Assembly: GCF_013283645.1 (NCBI RefSeq)
Contig: NZ_JABEKV010000002.1
Location: 131,798 to 195,797, forward strand
DNA: 64,000 nucleotides
Source of the DNA: Sinorhizobium psoraleae
GTDB taxonomy: Bacteria > Pseudomonadota > Alphaproteobacteria > Rhizobiales > Rhizobiaceae
Direction: 5' to 3'
Part shown: in pieces, positions 1 through 9,734 of the stretch
Position numbering within the stretch: position 1 is the stretch's first letter
Layout of the letters: every line of letters starts with the position of its first letter
Notes under the pieces: generated by a model
The model's input: the letters and a program-made list of their open reading frames with translations, nothing else
Told to the model about the DNA's origin: nothing
Database searches by the model: none
Program-made: the position numbers and the translations under genes

Positions 1-479
1 GCGGACAAAGCTGCTTCGACCGCCAGAATATAGGCCGCCAGTCCGTCCATCGGCGGCCCTTCGCGGACGTCGGGGTGGAAGTTGCGCAGAAGCGCGTCGG
101 CCAAGGCGCGGCCATCCCCCTGCTCGAGCGCGGCGGCATAAGACTCGAGCCGGCCATAGAACATGCCAGCGAGCTTCTTCATCTTTTTCGGGACGCCCGC
201 GTCACCGACACCGAGTTCGCGGATCGAGTGATCGACGTCTTCGAAAAAGGCATCGACGATTTCCTGAGCGATCTCCTGACCCGTCCGCGCCGAGGCACGT
301 GTCCGCCGAAAATAGAGAATCAGGATAGCCGACAACATCTCGAAGCGGCCCATGACCGTGTCGGGCACAGCGAGGTCGGTGTACAGAAACGGCTGGCGCG
401 CGGCTGCGGTCAGCAACGCATACTGACGCTCCACAATCGCAATATTGCCGCTTTTTCTCTTGAACAGTCCCAAAATCAT
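1..479 (-). CDS. Ubiquinol-cytochrome c chaperone (CBP3-like), 3' end cut by window edge
   Basis: My own translation of the minus strand from an ATG at 479 gives 159 open codons running off the left edge. It begins MILGLFKRKSGN and contains FLYTDLAVPDTVMGRFEML and AFFEDVDHSIRELGVGD, typical of the Ubiq_cyt_C_chap family. These proteins help assemble the cytochrome bc1 complex (known for yeast Cbp3 and the bacterial family). It is divergent from bamE, an arrangement common in rhizobia. Only the C-terminus is missing. Family call confident; precise role in this organism inferred. Confidence 0.85.
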   Translation of the reverse strand, partial: MILGLFKRKSGNIAIVERQYALLTAAARQPFLYTDLAVPDTVMGRFEMLSAILILYFRRTRASARTGQEIAQEIVDAFFEDVDHSIRELGVGDAGVPKKMKKLAGMFYGRLESYAAALEQGDGRALADALLRNFHPDVREGPPMDGLAAYILAVEAALS

Positions 480-615
480 CACAAAGCCCAGCTCTGGCTT
501 TCTCGAAATGTGGGCGGCGCCCACGACGTTATTGCATGATAGCCGAAGCTGGTTTACCGAAGCAGGCACGAATTGCAATGGCGGATCTGCCATCGTTACT
601 CCAGGGGAACAGTCC

Positions 616-1125
616 TTGACGAAGCGGTATATGATATCAAACCTGAATGTTCTGGGCCGTGCCGTGCTCGTGGCTTCCCTCTGCGCAACCACGCTTGCCG
701 CCTGCACGACGGCGAATGTCGGCGAGGTCCTTCATCAGGGCTACGTCGTTGACCAGGAAACGCTGAACCTCGTTCCCGTCGGATCGAGCCGCGAGCAGGT
801 GCTGCTCTCTCTGGGCACGCCGTCGACGACCGCGACCTTCGACAACGAGGTCTTCTATTACATCTCGCAGACGCGCAAGCGGCCCGTCGCCTTCATGAAG
901 CCGAAGATCATCGACCAATCGATCCTCGCCGTCTATTTCGACAAGGAAGGCGTCGTCAGCCAACTCGCACACTACACGCTCCAGGACGGCAAGGTCGTCG
1001 ACATGCTGTCGCGCACGACGCCGACCGGCGGCAAGGAAACGAGCTTCCTTGGCCAGCTCCTGTCCGGCCCCGGCGCTGGACAGGCTGCGGCACGAAACCT
1101 TTTCAGGGATTTCGGCAAGAACTAG
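616..1125 (+). CDS. bamE: BamE-family outer-membrane assembly lipoprotein
   Basis: 169-residue lipoprotein. The signal peptide ends in an LAAC lipobox, with the lipidated Cys about residue 30, followed by a small BamE/SmpA-type domain (QGYVVD, VPVGSSREQVLLSLGTPS, then the strand with FYYISQTRKRP). BamE is the accessory lipoprotein of the BAM complex that inserts beta-barrel proteins. I chose the TTG at 616 because AGGGGA at 603-608 gives a 7-nt spacing; the in-frame ATG at 631 lacks a good ribosome site but would also leave a complete signal peptide. It is divergent from the bc1 chaperone and convergent with hppA. Confidence 0.87.
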   Translation: MTKRYMISNLNVLGRAVLVASLCATTLAACTTANVGEVLHQGYVVDQETLNLVPVGSSREQVLLSLGTPSTTATFDNEVFYYISQTRKRPVAFMKPKIIDQSILAVYFDKEGVVSQLAHYTLQDGKVVDMLSRTTPTGGKETSFLGQLLSGPGAGQAAARNLFRDFGKN

Positions 1126-1145
1126 CAATTCCAGGAAAAGGGTTT
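1126..1145 (+). repeat. Short intergenic repeat half (AATTCCAGGAAAAG type)
   Basis: Starts immediately after the bamE stop. The core AATTCCAGGAAAAG recurs at 18151, just after another stop codon. Only the left half of the motif is well preserved here. Confidence 0.4.
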
Positions 1146-1218
1146 AATGGTCCCCCATCCTGAATCGGCGTCATTTATTGTTTCAATGAAATAATCTTAA
1201 TCAGCGGTAACACGCAAA

Positions 1219-1247
1219 AAGGCCCGCGAACGAGGTTCGCGGGCCTT
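1219..1247. terminator. Bidirectional terminator between bamE and hppA
   Basis: Perfect 13-bp stem (1219-1231 with 1235-1247) closed by a 3-nt GAG loop. A-rich flank on the left gives a U-run for minus-strand transcripts (hppA) and TTTTC on the right serves bamE. Confidence 0.85.
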
Positions 1248-1267
1248 CGGTTTTCAAAGAGGCGCGA

Positions 1268-3403
1268 TCAGGCTAGAACAGCCAGCAAGAGCAACGCCAC
1301 GATATTGGTGATCTTGATCGCCGGATTGACCGCCGGACCGGCCGTATCCTTGTAGGGATCGCCGACCGTATCGCCAGTGACCGATGCCTTGTGAGCCTCG
1401 GAACCCTTCATATGGCGAGTGCCGTTCTTATCGACGAAACCGTCCTCGAAGCTCTTCTTCGCATTGTCCCATGCCCCGCCCCCGGAGGTCATCGATATGG
1501 CTACGAAAAGGCCGTTGACGATGACGCCGAGGAGCGACGCTCCAAGTGCCGCGAAGGCCGAGGCCTTCGATCCGGAAAGCATCAGCACGCCGAAATAGAC
1601 GACGATCGGCGCCAGCACCGGCAGCAGCGATGGAATAATCATCTCGCGGATCGCCGCCTTGGTCAGCATGTCGACGGCGCGACCATAGTCGGGCCTGTCC
1701 TTGCCTTCCATGATGCCCGGCTTTTCCTTGAACTGCCGGCGCACCTCCTCGACGACAGCGCCGCCAGCGCGGCCGACGGCGGTCATGGCAATCCCGCCGA
1801 AAAGATAGGGAATGAGGCCACCGAAGATCAGGCCGGCGACGACATAGGGATTGGACAGATCAAACGAGATCGTTCCCACATCGGCGAAATAGGGATGCTT
1901 GTCGCCATTGGCGGCGAAATAGGTAAGGTCGTTCGAATAGGCAGCGAAGAGCACCAGGGCGCCAAGACCCGCAGAGCCGATCGCATAGCCCTTCGTTACG
2001 GCCTTGGTCGTGTTTCCGACAGCATCGAGTGCATCGGTCGATTTGCGCACCTCCGGCGGGAGATGCGACATCTCGGCAATACCGCCGGCATTGTCCGTGA
2101 CCGGGCCGAAGGCGTCTAGCGCCACGATCATGCCGGCGAGGCCGAGCATGGCGGTAACCGCGATGGCGGTACCGAAGAGGCCGGCAAGCTGGTAGGTGGA
2201 GATGATGCCGCCGACGATGACGATCGCCGGCAGCGCCGTAGACTCGAGAGAGACGGCGAGCCCCTGGATCACGTTGGTGCCGTGGCCGGTGACGGATGCC
2301 TGCGCAATCGAGTTCACCGGCCGCTTGTTGGTGCCGGTATAGTATTCCGTGATGACGACGATCAGCGCGGTGACGACAAGGCCCAGGATACCGCAGATGA
2401 ACAGGCCCCAGCCGGTGACATCCTTGCCCGCGACGGTCCCGATCGAACCCCAGCCGATCGTCAGCGACGTCGCGGCGCCAAGGCCGATGATCGACAGCGC
2501 ACCGGTGACGATCAGGCCCCGATAAAGCGCGCCCATGATCGAGCCATTTGTGCCAAGCTTGACGAAGAAGGTGCCGATGATCGAGGTAATGATGCAGGCT
2601 GCACAGATCGCCAGCGGATAGACCATCACGGTGGCGAGCAGCGGCGTACCCGCGAAGAAGATCGATGCAAGCACCATGGTCGCGACGACTGAAACCGCGT
2701 AAGTCTCGAAGAGGTCCGCCGCCATCCCTGCGCAGTCGCCGACATTGTCGCCGACATTGTCCGCAATGGTCGCGGGGTTGCGCGGATCGTCCTCGGGAAT
2801 GCCGGCTTCCACCTTGCCGACGAGGTCGCCGCCAACGTCGGCTCCTTTTGTGAAGATGCCGCCGCCGAGACGGGCGAAGATCGAAATCAGCGATGCCCCG
2901 AAACCGAGCGCCACGAGCGCATCGATAACCTCGCGCGCGGCCGGGTCGTGTCCGAAGCCCGCCGTCAGGATGAGGTAATATACGGAGACGCCGAGCAGGG
3001 CCAGACCGGCCACCAGCAGGCCGGTGATCGCGCCCGATTTGAAGGCGATATCGAGACCGGAGGCGAGGCTGACCGATGCGGCCTGGGCCGTGCGGACATT
3101 GGCCCTGACCGAGACATGCATGCCGATGAAACCGGCCGCGCCCGACAACACCGCACCGATCAGGAAGCCAATCGCGGCTGCACCGGAGAGAAGAAACCAC
3201 GCGGCGATGAAGACAACGACACCGACGATGGCAATGGTCCTATATTGACGTGTGAGGTAAGCCTGCGCCCCCTCTCTGATAAAGCCTGCGATCTCCTGCA
3301 TGCGGGCATTCCCCTGGTCGGCGGCAAGCACCGACTGCGTCGCCCAGATGGCATAGGCCACCGCGAGCAACCCGCATGCGATAACACCTAAAAGCAAGGT
3401 CAT
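1268..3403 (-). CDS. hppA: Membrane-bound proton-translocating pyrophosphatase
   Basis: 711 residues, about 16 membrane segments, the usual length of bacterial H+-PPases. It hydrolyses cytoplasmic pyrophosphate and pumps H+ across the membrane. The PPi-binding motifs [11 protein letters not shown] and [19 protein letters not shown] are intact. The diagnostic GNTTKA motif carries Lys467, where K+-dependent enzymes have Ala, so this should be the K+-independent type (established rule for the family). ATG start with ACGGAGGA about 9 nt upstream. Monocistronic, closed by the 13-bp terminator shared with bamE. Confidence 0.97.
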   Translation of the reverse strand: MTLLLGVIACGLLAVAYAIWATQSVLAADQGNARMQEIAGFIREGAQAYLTRQYRTIAIVGVVVFIAAWFLLSGAAAIGFLIGAVLSGAAGFIGMHVSVRANVRTAQAASVSLASGLDIAFKSGAITGLLVAGLALLGVSVYYLILTAGFGHDPAAREVIDALVALGFGASLISIFARLGGGIFTKGADVGGDLVGKVEAGIPEDDPRNPATIADNVGDNVGDCAGMAADLFETYAVSVVATMVLASIFFAGTPLLATVMVYPLAICAACIITSIIGTFFVKLGTNGSIMGALYRGLIVTGALSIIGLGAATSLTIGWGSIGTVAGKDVTGWGLFICGILGLVVTALIVVITEYYTGTNKRPVNSIAQASVTGHGTNVIQGLAVSLESTALPAIVIVGGIISTYQLAGLFGTAIAVTAMLGLAGMIVALDAFGPVTDNAGGIAEMSHLPPEVRKSTDALDAVGNTTKAVTKGYAIGSAGLGALVLFAAYSNDLTYFAANGDKHPYFADVGTISFDLSNPYVVAGLIFGGLIPYLFGGIAMTAVGRAGGAVVEEVRRQFKEKPGIMEGKDRPDYGRAVDMLTKAAIREMIIPSLLPVLAPIVVYFGVLMLSGSKASAFAALGASLLGVIVNGLFVAISMTSGGGAWDNAKKSFEDGFVDKNGTRHMKGSEAHKASVTGDTVGDPYKDTAGPAVNPAIKITNIVALLLLAVLA

Positions 3404-3621
3404 TTCGCACTATCCTCCGTTTCACCCGCAGGCTCACTCCCTCCCGCAGGCCCCTCAAAACCGCGAATCGCGCACCGCCTCCTCAAGCGGCACCCCTCGC
3501 GGCGCGGCCAGAGTGCGGGCGCGGATAGGGATCGTCAAGCCCCTGAAATTACCGGCGTGATGGCGTTTGAAAGGAGTTGGCAGATTTTGCCAAGCGGCCG
3601 AAGCAGGACGTCAGACGGCAA

Positions 3622-3732
3622 CGCGCTCCGATGCATGTTTCCCTAAATCGTCGCCGATTTGAGGATAAAAACATGGTCATTGAAAGTGCTACAGCGTCTT
3701 TTGCGCGTCTGATGAGACGCGCGACGCTGCAG
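3622..3732 (+). repeat. Rhizobial two-hairpin intergenic repeat, copy A
   Basis: About 110 bp made of two imperfect palindromes. The first runs from GCATGTTTCCCTAAATCG to the mirrored CGATTT...AAACATG; the second is ctacagcgtc...GCGCGTCT gatg AGACGCGC...gacgctgcag at 3689-3732. The same order and spacing recur at copies B to E. The second hairpin supplies the last codons and TAG of the MFS gene ending at 3689 and may also act as its terminator. Confidence 0.75.
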
Positions 3733-4942
3733 TCGTGCGCATCAGCAGGAGAAGGAGGAACAGGCAGGTGCCAGCGACCGGCCAGACAACGGCGTTGAGC
3801 ATGTCCCATCCATAGGCCGAAAGCACCTTGCCGGAGGCGAAGGACGCGCCGGCGACGGTCGAAAACAGCACGATATCGTGGAAGCCCTGAACCTTGTCCG
3901 CCTCTTGCGGCCGATAGCTCTGCGCAATGATCGCGGTCGAGCCGATGAACCCGAAGTTCCAGCCGAACCCGAGGAGGACCAGCGCCCCCCAGAAGTTCCA
4001 GAGCGCCACGCCCAGATGCGCGACTGCCGCGCAAGCCAGAAGCAGCAGGAAGCCGCAGGCCACGATACGCTCGGCGCCGAAGCGGCTGATGAGCCAACCC
4101 GTCGCAAAGCTCGGACCGAACATCGCCAGCACATGCCATTGTATTCCGAGGGTCGCCAGATCGGTCGAAAAGCCGCAGCCGACAACCATGGCGACCGGGG
4201 CGCCCGTCATCATGAAGGTCATCAGGGCATAGGCAGAAATGCCACAGATCATGCCGGTCAGGAACCGCTGACTGCCGACGATCTCGCGAAGCGGCCGAAC
4301 CGGCAAGACGGCCTGCGCATCCGAAACGCCGCTGAGATCCGGCAGGCGAAGGGGCACAAAAAAGACAATGGCCGCAAGGCAAACCGGCAGCAACGCGACG
4401 AAGGCGCCGGCAAACCATACGGGCGCGAAGTAGTCGCCCGCGAAGATGACGATCTGTGGACCGAGTATCGCGGAGATGACGCCGCCGCCCAATATCCAGG
4501 AAATCGCTTTGGGCTTGTAGAAGGAGGGTGACGCATCGGCTGCAGCAAAGCGGAGTTTTTGCGTGAAGCCGCTGGAGGAGCCGAGAACGGCCAAAGCGAA
4601 CGTGAACAGCCAGAAGCTGTCGCGGAAAAGCGCCGCCGCTGCGATCAGGCCGCCGAACGCGGCGATGGCGGCGCCGGCGATGAAGGCGAAGCGTCTGCCG
4701 ATCAGCCGAGACAGCGTCGCCGCGAGGACGACACCGAGCGCCAGGCCCACGTTGAAGCCGGTAAGCGGTGCGGTCGCGAGCGACTTGTCTTCGCCGAGAA
4801 GCTGGTGGCCAGCGATGCCGCCGATCGCGAAGCTGATCGGCCCGACAACACCGAGCAGCGCTTGCGCAAGGGTCAGCAGGAAGACGTTGCGACGTGCCTC
4901 GCGGAGAACCGCTCCCATGTCTTCCGCAGTCGCTGCCACCAT
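3689..4942 (-). CDS. MFS permease with repeat-encoded C-terminus
   Basis: 417-residue twelve-segment major facilitator protein. MFS hallmarks include SRLIGRRFAF after the second segment and repeated Gly-rich helices. Substrate unknown. It starts 5 nt after the nusB stop on the same strand, so it is probably the distal gene of ribH-nusB-MFS. Its last eleven codons (residues RVSSDAQKTL and the stop) lie inside the second hairpin of repeat copy A, so the natural C-terminus appears to have been replaced or extended by the repeat. The core fold is unaffected. Confidence 0.85.
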   Translation of the reverse strand: MVAATAEDMGAVLREARRNVFLLTLAQALLGVVGPISFAIGGIAGHQLLGEDKSLATAPLTGFNVGLALGVVLAATLSRLIGRRFAFIAGAAIAAFGGLIAAAALFRDSFWLFTFALAVLGSSSGFTQKLRFAAADASPSFYKPKAISWILGGGVISAILGPQIVIFAGDYFAPVWFAGAFVALLPVCLAAIVFFVPLRLPDLSGVSDAQAVLPVRPLREIVGSQRFLTGMICGISAYALMTFMMTGAPVAMVVGCGFSTDLATLGIQWHVLAMFGPSFATGWLISRFGAERIVACGFLLLLACAAVAHLGVALWNFWGALVLLGFGWNFGFIGSTAIIAQSYRPQEADKVQGFHDIVLFSTVAGASFASGKVLSAYGWDMLNAVVWPVAGTCLFLLLLLMRTTAASRVSSDAQKTL

Positions 4943-4947
4943 TTTCG

Positions 4948-5427
4948 CTATTTCCGCTGCCCGCGGACCTGCTTGGCGATCCGGTCGAGAACCGCGTTGA
5001 CGAGCTTGGGCTCCTCGTCCTCGAAGAAAGCCTTGGCGATCTCGACATACTCGGTGACGATCACCGGAACCGGAACGTCCTTGCGCTCGAGCATCTCGAA
5101 GGTGCCGGCGCGCAGGATCGCGCGCACCGTGGAATCGAGCCTCGACAGTGCCCAGTCATCCTGAAGGGCGGCGCCGATCAGCGGGTCAAGCATGCGCTGG
5201 TCGCGCACGACGCCCGAAACGATCGAACGAAACCACGAGGCGTCCGCCTTCAGGTAGGTCTCGCCGTCCAGTTCCTGACCCAGCCGATGCGCTTCGTATT
5301 CGGCGACGATCTCCAGCACACCGGTGCCGCCGATATCCATCTGATAAAGCGCCTGGACGGCTGCGAGGCGTGCGGCACCCCGCTGGTTGACCTGCTTCAG
5401 CGGCTGATCCGAGGGAGTCTTCGTCAC
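4948..5427 (-). CDS. nusB: Transcription antitermination protein NusB
   Basis: 159-residue NusB. The core [19 protein letters not shown] begins the RNA-binding helical bundle, and the C-terminal [27 protein letters not shown] is typical. With NusE it binds boxA RNA and supports rRNA antitermination. I chose the GTG at 5427, which overlaps the ribH stop as GTGA, rather than an upstream in-frame extension reading through ribH. ribH-nusB is a widely conserved pair. Confidence 0.95.
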   Translation of the reverse strand: MTKTPSDQPLKQVNQRGAARLAAVQALYQMDIGGTGVLEIVAEYEAHRLGQELDGETYLKADASWFRSIVSGVVRDQRMLDPLIGAALQDDWALSRLDSTVRAILRAGTFEMLERKDVPVPVIVTEYVEIAKAFFEDEEPKLVNAVLDRIAKQVRGQRK

Positions 5428-5885
5428 TTTTCTACGCCCAGTTTCTTCTTCAGTTCGATCATGGTCAGCGCCGCGCGCGCGGCGAAACCACCCTTGTCGC
5501 CTTCCGACCGACGGGCGCGTGCCCATGCCTGGTCATCGTTCTCGACCGTCAGAATACCGTTGCCGAGCGCAAGGCTTTCGCTGACGGCGAGGTCCATAAG
5601 GGCGCGCGAGGATTCGTTCGCGACGATGTCGAAATGGTAGGTCTCGCCGCGGATAACCATGCCGAGCGCGACGAAACCGTCATATTCGGTGCCGCCCTCA
5701 TCGGCGCCGTCGAGCGCCATGGCGATCGCCGCGGGAATTTCCAAAGCCCCCGGGACCGTCACAATATCATAAGTCGCGCCGGCTGCATCGAGCGCGTGCT
5801 TCGCACCGTCAAGCAATGCGTCGGCCATATCATCATAGAAGCGCGCTTCCACAATCAGAATGTGGGCGGACTTGGTCTTCGCCAT
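5424..5885 (-). CDS. ribH: 6,7-dimethyl-8-ribityllumazine synthase
   Basis: 153-residue lumazine synthase, the penultimate riboflavin enzyme, joining ArP and dihydroxybutanone phosphate. It shows the [19 protein letters not shown]-terminus, the PGALEIP loop and [12 protein letters not shown] with the catalytic-region His. Stop and nusB start overlap (GTGA), implying translational coupling. ribD and ribE lie 2.1 kb further right on the same strand but are separated by plus-strand genes, so they are a separate unit. Rhizobia often have two ribH copies; this one is linked to nusB. Confidence 0.95.
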   Translation of the reverse strand: MAKTKSAHILIVEARFYDDMADALLDGAKHALDAAGATYDIVTVPGALEIPAAIAMALDGADEGGTEYDGFVALGMVIRGETYHFDIVANESSRALMDLAVSESLALGNGILTVENDDQAWARARRSEGDKGGFAARAALTMIELKKKLGVEK

Positions 5886-6236
5886 GGATCACCTGTCTTG
5901 AAAACTTGGGGCCGGACTGACCGGCGCAGGCGGCGGTCAAACCATGCCGGACGCGGATTGGCAAGCAAATTCCGCCAGCCGAAGGCCATTTGCCGCGCCG
6001 ATGTCCCTCACAGTGCAAGTTCCCCGCCCAGATGCAACAAGGATGCTGTCGAACCCGACGCCGTTGCGGGCGGGTGCGGACCTGCTAAAAACACAGGTCC
6101 GAAGGGCGGTATTTGCTTGCAACAGCTCTCATTGCGCCTAAACCTTAGGTGCAGTAGCGTCGGTTCTGCAAGGCGGAGCTGTCCCCGGTTTATCCGACCG
6201 TGGCAATGGTGACGTCGGGATAGGGCGTCGCGAAGA
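5886..6236. other. Intergenic region between ribH and the cupin gene
   Basis: 351 bp between divergent genes. I see no convincing gene. I looked for the conserved FMN-riboswitch (RFN) core on both strands and did not find it. A small inverted repeat CCTAA acc TTAGG lies near 6137-6149. Confidence 0.5.
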
Positions 6237-6749
6237 TTGGGAGGAACGCCGGAAGCGCAAAAGCCGATCGTCAACCTTAAGAAGCTCGAACTCGAGCACT
6301 GGCAGCAGGGCTCGTTCTTCGAGTCGAGCGACGTTTCCTTCGGCGCTCTTCTCGGCCTCATGGATCTCGGCGTCGGCTACGGCGAGGTGCCGCCCGGCAA
6401 ATCCGGCTGCCCGTTTCACAACCATCATGTCGAGGAGGAGCTGTTTGTCATCCTGGAGGGTGAAGGAACATACCGCTTCGGCAACGAACGCTACAAGGTC
6501 GGTCCAGGCGACGTGCTCGGTGCACCCGCCGGTGGGCCTGCAACCGCGCATCATCTGATCAATACAGGAACGACGCCGCTCAAATATCTCTCCATCTCGA
6601 CAATGGCCGCCACGGAGATCTGCGAATATCCCGATTCCGGCAAGTTCCTGGCAAAGACGCGGCGACCGGGCTCGCCAAAGGCTTCATTCCGGTTCATCGG
6701 TCGCCCCGCATCCGCAACCGACTACTGGGATGGCGAACCGGGCACCTGA
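6237..6749 (+). CDS. Cupin-domain protein
   Basis: About 170 residues, single cupin. Metal ligands are visible in motif 1 (PFHNHHVEEELFVILEGEG: HxH with downstream Glu) and motif 2 (GDVLGAPAGGPATAHHLINTG). Such proteins bind a metal in a small beta-barrel; substrate unknown. The frame is closed upstream by a stop at 6210-6212 and the first usable codon is TTG 6237; its ribosome site is weak, so the start is uncertain. Followed 36 nt later by a GNAT gene in the same direction. Confidence 0.8.
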   Translation: MGGTPEAQKPIVNLKKLELEHWQQGSFFESSDVSFGALLGLMDLGVGYGEVPPGKSGCPFHNHHVEEELFVILEGEGTYRFGNERYKVGPGDVLGAPAGGPATAHHLINTGTTPLKYLSISTMAATEICEYPDSGKFLAKTRRPGSPKASFRFIGRPASATDYWDGEPGT

Positions 6750-6785
6750 TTTTCACTCCCCAACAAGAACAATCTGGATCGGAAA

Positions 6786-7322
6786 ATGCACAGCGTTCCC
6801 ACCATCGAAACCAAACGACTTCTGCTACGCCCCTACCGGCGCGACGACTTTCCCGCCTACACCGCTCTGTTCGCCGACGAGGAGGTTACGCGCTTCATTG
6901 GCGGCGTCCCCTATTCGCGCGAGCAGTCCTGGACACGCTTCCTGCGCCAGGTCGGCATGTGGCACTATTTCGGCTTCGGCTTCTTCGCGATCCAGGACAA
7001 GGAAACCCGGGCTTTCATCGGCGAAGCCGGCTTCCACGACGCGCATCGAACAATAACGCCCTCGCTCGAAGGCACAATGGAAATGGGCTGGGCGCTTTCC
7101 CCCAGAACCCATGGCCGGGGCCTAGCGACGGAAGCCGTGACCGCCGCCCTTGCCTGGGCCGACCGACAATTTCCGGCCTTGAGGAAGACCTGTATCATCG
7201 ACATCGGCAACCAGGCATCAATCCGCGTCGCGGCCAAGCATGGCTTTACCGAATTCTGGCGCACCACCTATCACGGCAATCATGTCATCCTGTTCGAACG
7301 GCACCAGAAGTCGGCGGCATAG
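6786..7322 (+). CDS. GNAT-family N-acetyltransferase (RimJ/RimL-like)
   Basis: 178 residues of the Acetyltransf_3 type. It opens with IETKRLLLRPYRRDDF, has the acetyl-CoA loop around HGRGLATEAVTAALAWAD and the C-terminal NQASIRVAAKHGF motif. These enzymes acetylate N-terminal or small amine substrates; target unknown. It is 36 nt after the cupin and probably co-transcribed. Confidence 0.88.
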   Translation: MHSVPTIETKRLLLRPYRRDDFPAYTALFADEEVTRFIGGVPYSREQSWTRFLRQVGMWHYFGFGFFAIQDKETRAFIGEAGFHDAHRTITPSLEGTMEMGWALSPRTHGRGLATEAVTAALAWADRQFPALRKTCIIDIGNQASIRVAAKHGFTEFWRTTYHGNHVILFERHQKSAA

Positions 7323-7594
7323 GCAGCGTTTGCGCTGCCCTGCGAACATGAACAAATTTTAATTATTTTTCAGATTGTTACGCCTTTGAAAGGGCCAGAT
7401 TCCGGCCCAATTTCTCACTGTTGAAACGACAACTCCCGGTCGCGCGACGGGAGCGCCGCCTCAACCAGTCGAAACAATCCAGTGCTTTTCGCTGCGGGTG
7501 ACCTCGCCCGCAAAGGATCGGTGCTGGCCATCCCGGGGCAGCTCGGCTCGTCGAACGCGCGCCGCAGCCCCGCGGGAATCAAAGGAGCATGACA

Positions 7595-7945
7595 ATGAAC
7601 CGCTTTGCGAAAATTTCCGTCATCGCCACCCTCTCCGCCTTGAGTTTCAGCGGCATCTCCCACGCAGCCGGCGTCGAAATGAACTGGCCGAGGGAGATCG
7701 ATCAGACAGTTCGAAACTTCAGGGGCGATAACTTCAGGATCGTCGATGCGGACACGCTGAACCGTATGAACGAGACCCGCGCCCGGATCGACGCGGAAAC
7801 GCCGCAGCAACTGGCAGACCTCCATGCCGCCGTCGGTGCCAACAGGGCGCTCGCCGCTAAGCTGAAGGCACGCGATGTCGAGATGAACAACATCGCAGGC
7901 GCAGCGCAGGCAGCCGACGGTAGTCTCACGCTCTATGTGCGTTGA
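7595..7945 (+). CDS. Small secreted protein of unknown function
   Basis: 116 residues with a clear signal peptide (MNRFAKISVIATLSALSFSGISHAA, cleavage after AHA-like SHA-A). The mature part is about 90 residues, helical and charged, without Cys and without a family I recognise. I chose the ATG at 7595: AAGGAG at 7582-7587 lies 7 nt before it, whereas the ATG at 7589 is too close. A stem-loop follows at 7967. Periplasmic location inferred. Confidence 0.75.
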   Translation: MNRFAKISVIATLSALSFSGISHAAGVEMNWPREIDQTVRNFRGDNFRIVDADTLNRMNETRARIDAETPQQLADLHAAVGANRALAAKLKARDVEMNNIAGAAQAADGSLTLYVR

Positions 7946-7966
7946 AACCTTACCCTAACAACTGCG

Positions 7967-7991
7967 TCCGCCCCCGCTTGTTGGGGGCGGA
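7967..7991. terminator. Terminator-like hairpin
   Basis: 9-bp perfect stem TCCGCCCCC / GGGGGCGGA with a 7-nt loop, between the convergent secreted-protein gene and ribE. The following T-run is weak, so intrinsic termination is plausible rather than certain. Confidence 0.6.
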
Positions 7992-8007
7992 TCCATTTCT
8001 GCTGTCG

Positions 8008-8628
8008 TTATTCCGCCTTGGTTACGGGAAACTCTGCGAGCCGCGCGGCATAACGCGCCATCGTATCGACCTCGAAGTTGACGAGATCGCCCACGCGCCG
8101 ATCGCCCCAGGTGGTGACTTCGAGCGAATGACGGATCAGGAGCACATCGAACTCGGCGCCATCCACCTTGTTGACCGTCAGCGAGGTTCCGTCGAGGGCA
8201 ACCGAGCCCTTGGGCGCCACGAACCTGGCAAAGTGTTCCGGCGCGCGGAGCCGGAAGCGCACCGCATCGCCTTCCGGCTCGACGGAAAGGATTTCCGCTC
8301 TGTCATCCACATGGCCGGACACGAGATGACCGCCGAGCTCGTCGCCGATCTTCAGGGAACGCTCCAGATTGATACGCGTGCCCTTTTGCCACCAGGCAAT
8401 CGTCGTCAGCCTGAGCGCCTCTTCCCATGCCTCGACTTCGAACCACCGTTCATTGCTCCCTGCCTCCGGCAGCGCGGTGACCGTCAGGCAAATGCCCGAA
8501 TGGGCAATCGAAGCGCCGAGGTCGATCGTCTTCGGGTCGTAATTGGTGGCGACGCGAAGCTTGATGCCTTCCTTCAGTGGCGTGACTGCTTCAACGGTGC
8601 CAATATCGGTAACAATCCCTGTGAACAT
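8008..8628 (-). CDS. ribE: Riboflavin synthase, alpha subunit
   Basis: 206 residues: two tandem lumazine-binding domains starting with the invariant MFTGIV and repeated near GDELGGHLVSGHVD. It dismutates two lumazines to riboflavin. Its ATG overlaps the ribD stop by one base (TGATG), so ribD-ribE is translationally coupled. In rhizobial annotation this gene is also called ribC. Confidence 0.95.
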   Translation of the reverse strand: MFTGIVTDIGTVEAVTPLKEGIKLRVATNYDPKTIDLGASIAHSGICLTVTALPEAGSNERWFEVEAWEEALRLTTIAWWQKGTRINLERSLKIGDELGGHLVSGHVDDRAEILSVEPEGDAVRFRLRAPEHFARFVAPKGSVALDGTSLTVNKVDGAEFDVLLIRHSLEVTTWGDRRVGDLVNFEVDTMARYAARLAEFPVTKAE

Positions 8629-9716
8629 CAGATGTCTCTCTCGTAATCCTCGAAAATATCGTCGCCATAGCGCGCCGTCCGTCGAAGCGTGAATCCGGTC
8701 GGAATGGACTGCCGATCAAATGGAGATCGGATGCCACCTTTGCCAATGGTGATCGGACCAGTGAAAAGCAGGATCCGATCAACAAAGTTGGCTTCAAGAA
8801 ACGCCCGAGCCGTGCCCGCACCACCCTCCACCAGCAGCGAGGAGATGCCCCGCGAGGCAAGCGCCGTCAAAAGATCGGGGATATTGTCGGTGTTCAGCAC
8901 TTCGACGCCAGCGGCCTCGAGCGCCGCGCGGCGGTTGTCGACGCCCGAATCGAGCCTTGCGTCTGCCACAGCGATTACTGGAACATCTTGCGCCGAACGG
9001 ACGAGTTTCGAGCCGACCGGCAGATCGAGACGGCGGTCGAGAACGATGCGAACCGGAGACCGGTCCTCCAATCCCGGCAAGCGCACGGTCAATTCCGGAT
9101 CATCCGCTGTCGCCGTGCCGATGCCGACCAATATCGCGTCCGTCTCTGCGCGAAGCACCTGTACCTGCGCACGAGAAATCGGCCCGGTTATCCGAACCTG
9201 GCCCTCTCCCGCGCGGCCGATCATTCCATCCTGGGAAACCGCAAGCTTCAGAGTCACATACGGTCGTTTGCTGCGCTGACGCGTCAGATAGGCGTCAAGC
9301 GCCCGTTCGCCGTCGCGATGGAGCGTACCGATGTCGACGGCGATGCCGGCGTCGCGCAGCATGACCACGCCGCGTCCGGCAACACGCTCGTCCGGGTCGA
9401 GGATCGAAATGACGACGCGGGCGACACCGGAGGCAATCAAGGCATCGGCGCAGGGGGGCGTCTTGCCGTGATGCGAACAGGGCTCGAGCGTGACATAGGC
9501 GGTTGCTCCCCTCGCCCTTTCTCCGGCCTCGGCAAGCGCCTGCGTCTCGGCATGCGGGCGTCCCCCAGGCGCCGTTACGGCCCACCCTACGATCGTTCCG
9601 TCCTTGACGATGATGCAGGCGACTGACGGATTCGTCGATGTCAGGCCGAGATTGTGCCGGGCGAGGCGCAGCCCCGCCGCCATGAACCTCTCGTCCTCGC
9701 GCGTCGGCGCCGTCAT
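8628..9716 (-). CDS. ribD: Bifunctional riboflavin deaminase/reductase
   Basis: 362 residues. The N-terminal zinc deaminase domain has HAETQAL and PCSHHGKTPPCADALI; the C-terminal reductase domain (from about residue 150) has VTLKLAVSQDGMIG and LLVEGGAGTARAFL. It performs two consecutive riboflavin-pathway steps. Lies 18 nt downstream of nrdR and overlaps ribE by one base; nrdR-ribD-ribE form one minus-strand unit, probably with glyA upstream. Confidence 0.96.
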   Translation of the reverse strand: MTAPTREDERFMAAGLRLARHNLGLTSTNPSVACIIVKDGTIVGWAVTAPGGRPHAETQALAEAGERARGATAYVTLEPCSHHGKTPPCADALIASGVARVVISILDPDERVAGRGVVMLRDAGIAVDIGTLHRDGERALDAYLTRQRSKRPYVTLKLAVSQDGMIGRAGEGQVRITGPISRAQVQVLRAETDAILVGIGTATADDPELTVRLPGLEDRSPVRIVLDRRLDLPVGSKLVRSAQDVPVIAVADARLDSGVDNRRAALEAAGVEVLNTDNIPDLLTALASRGISSLLVEGGAGTARAFLEANFVDRILLFTGPITIGKGGIRSPFDRQSIPTGFTLRRTARYGDDIFEDYERDI

Positions 9717-9734
9717 GCTTCGCTCCGCTTGAGC

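Noticed and set aside
5886..6236. FMN riboswitch upstream of ribH
   Set aside because: The conserved RFN core was not found on either strand.
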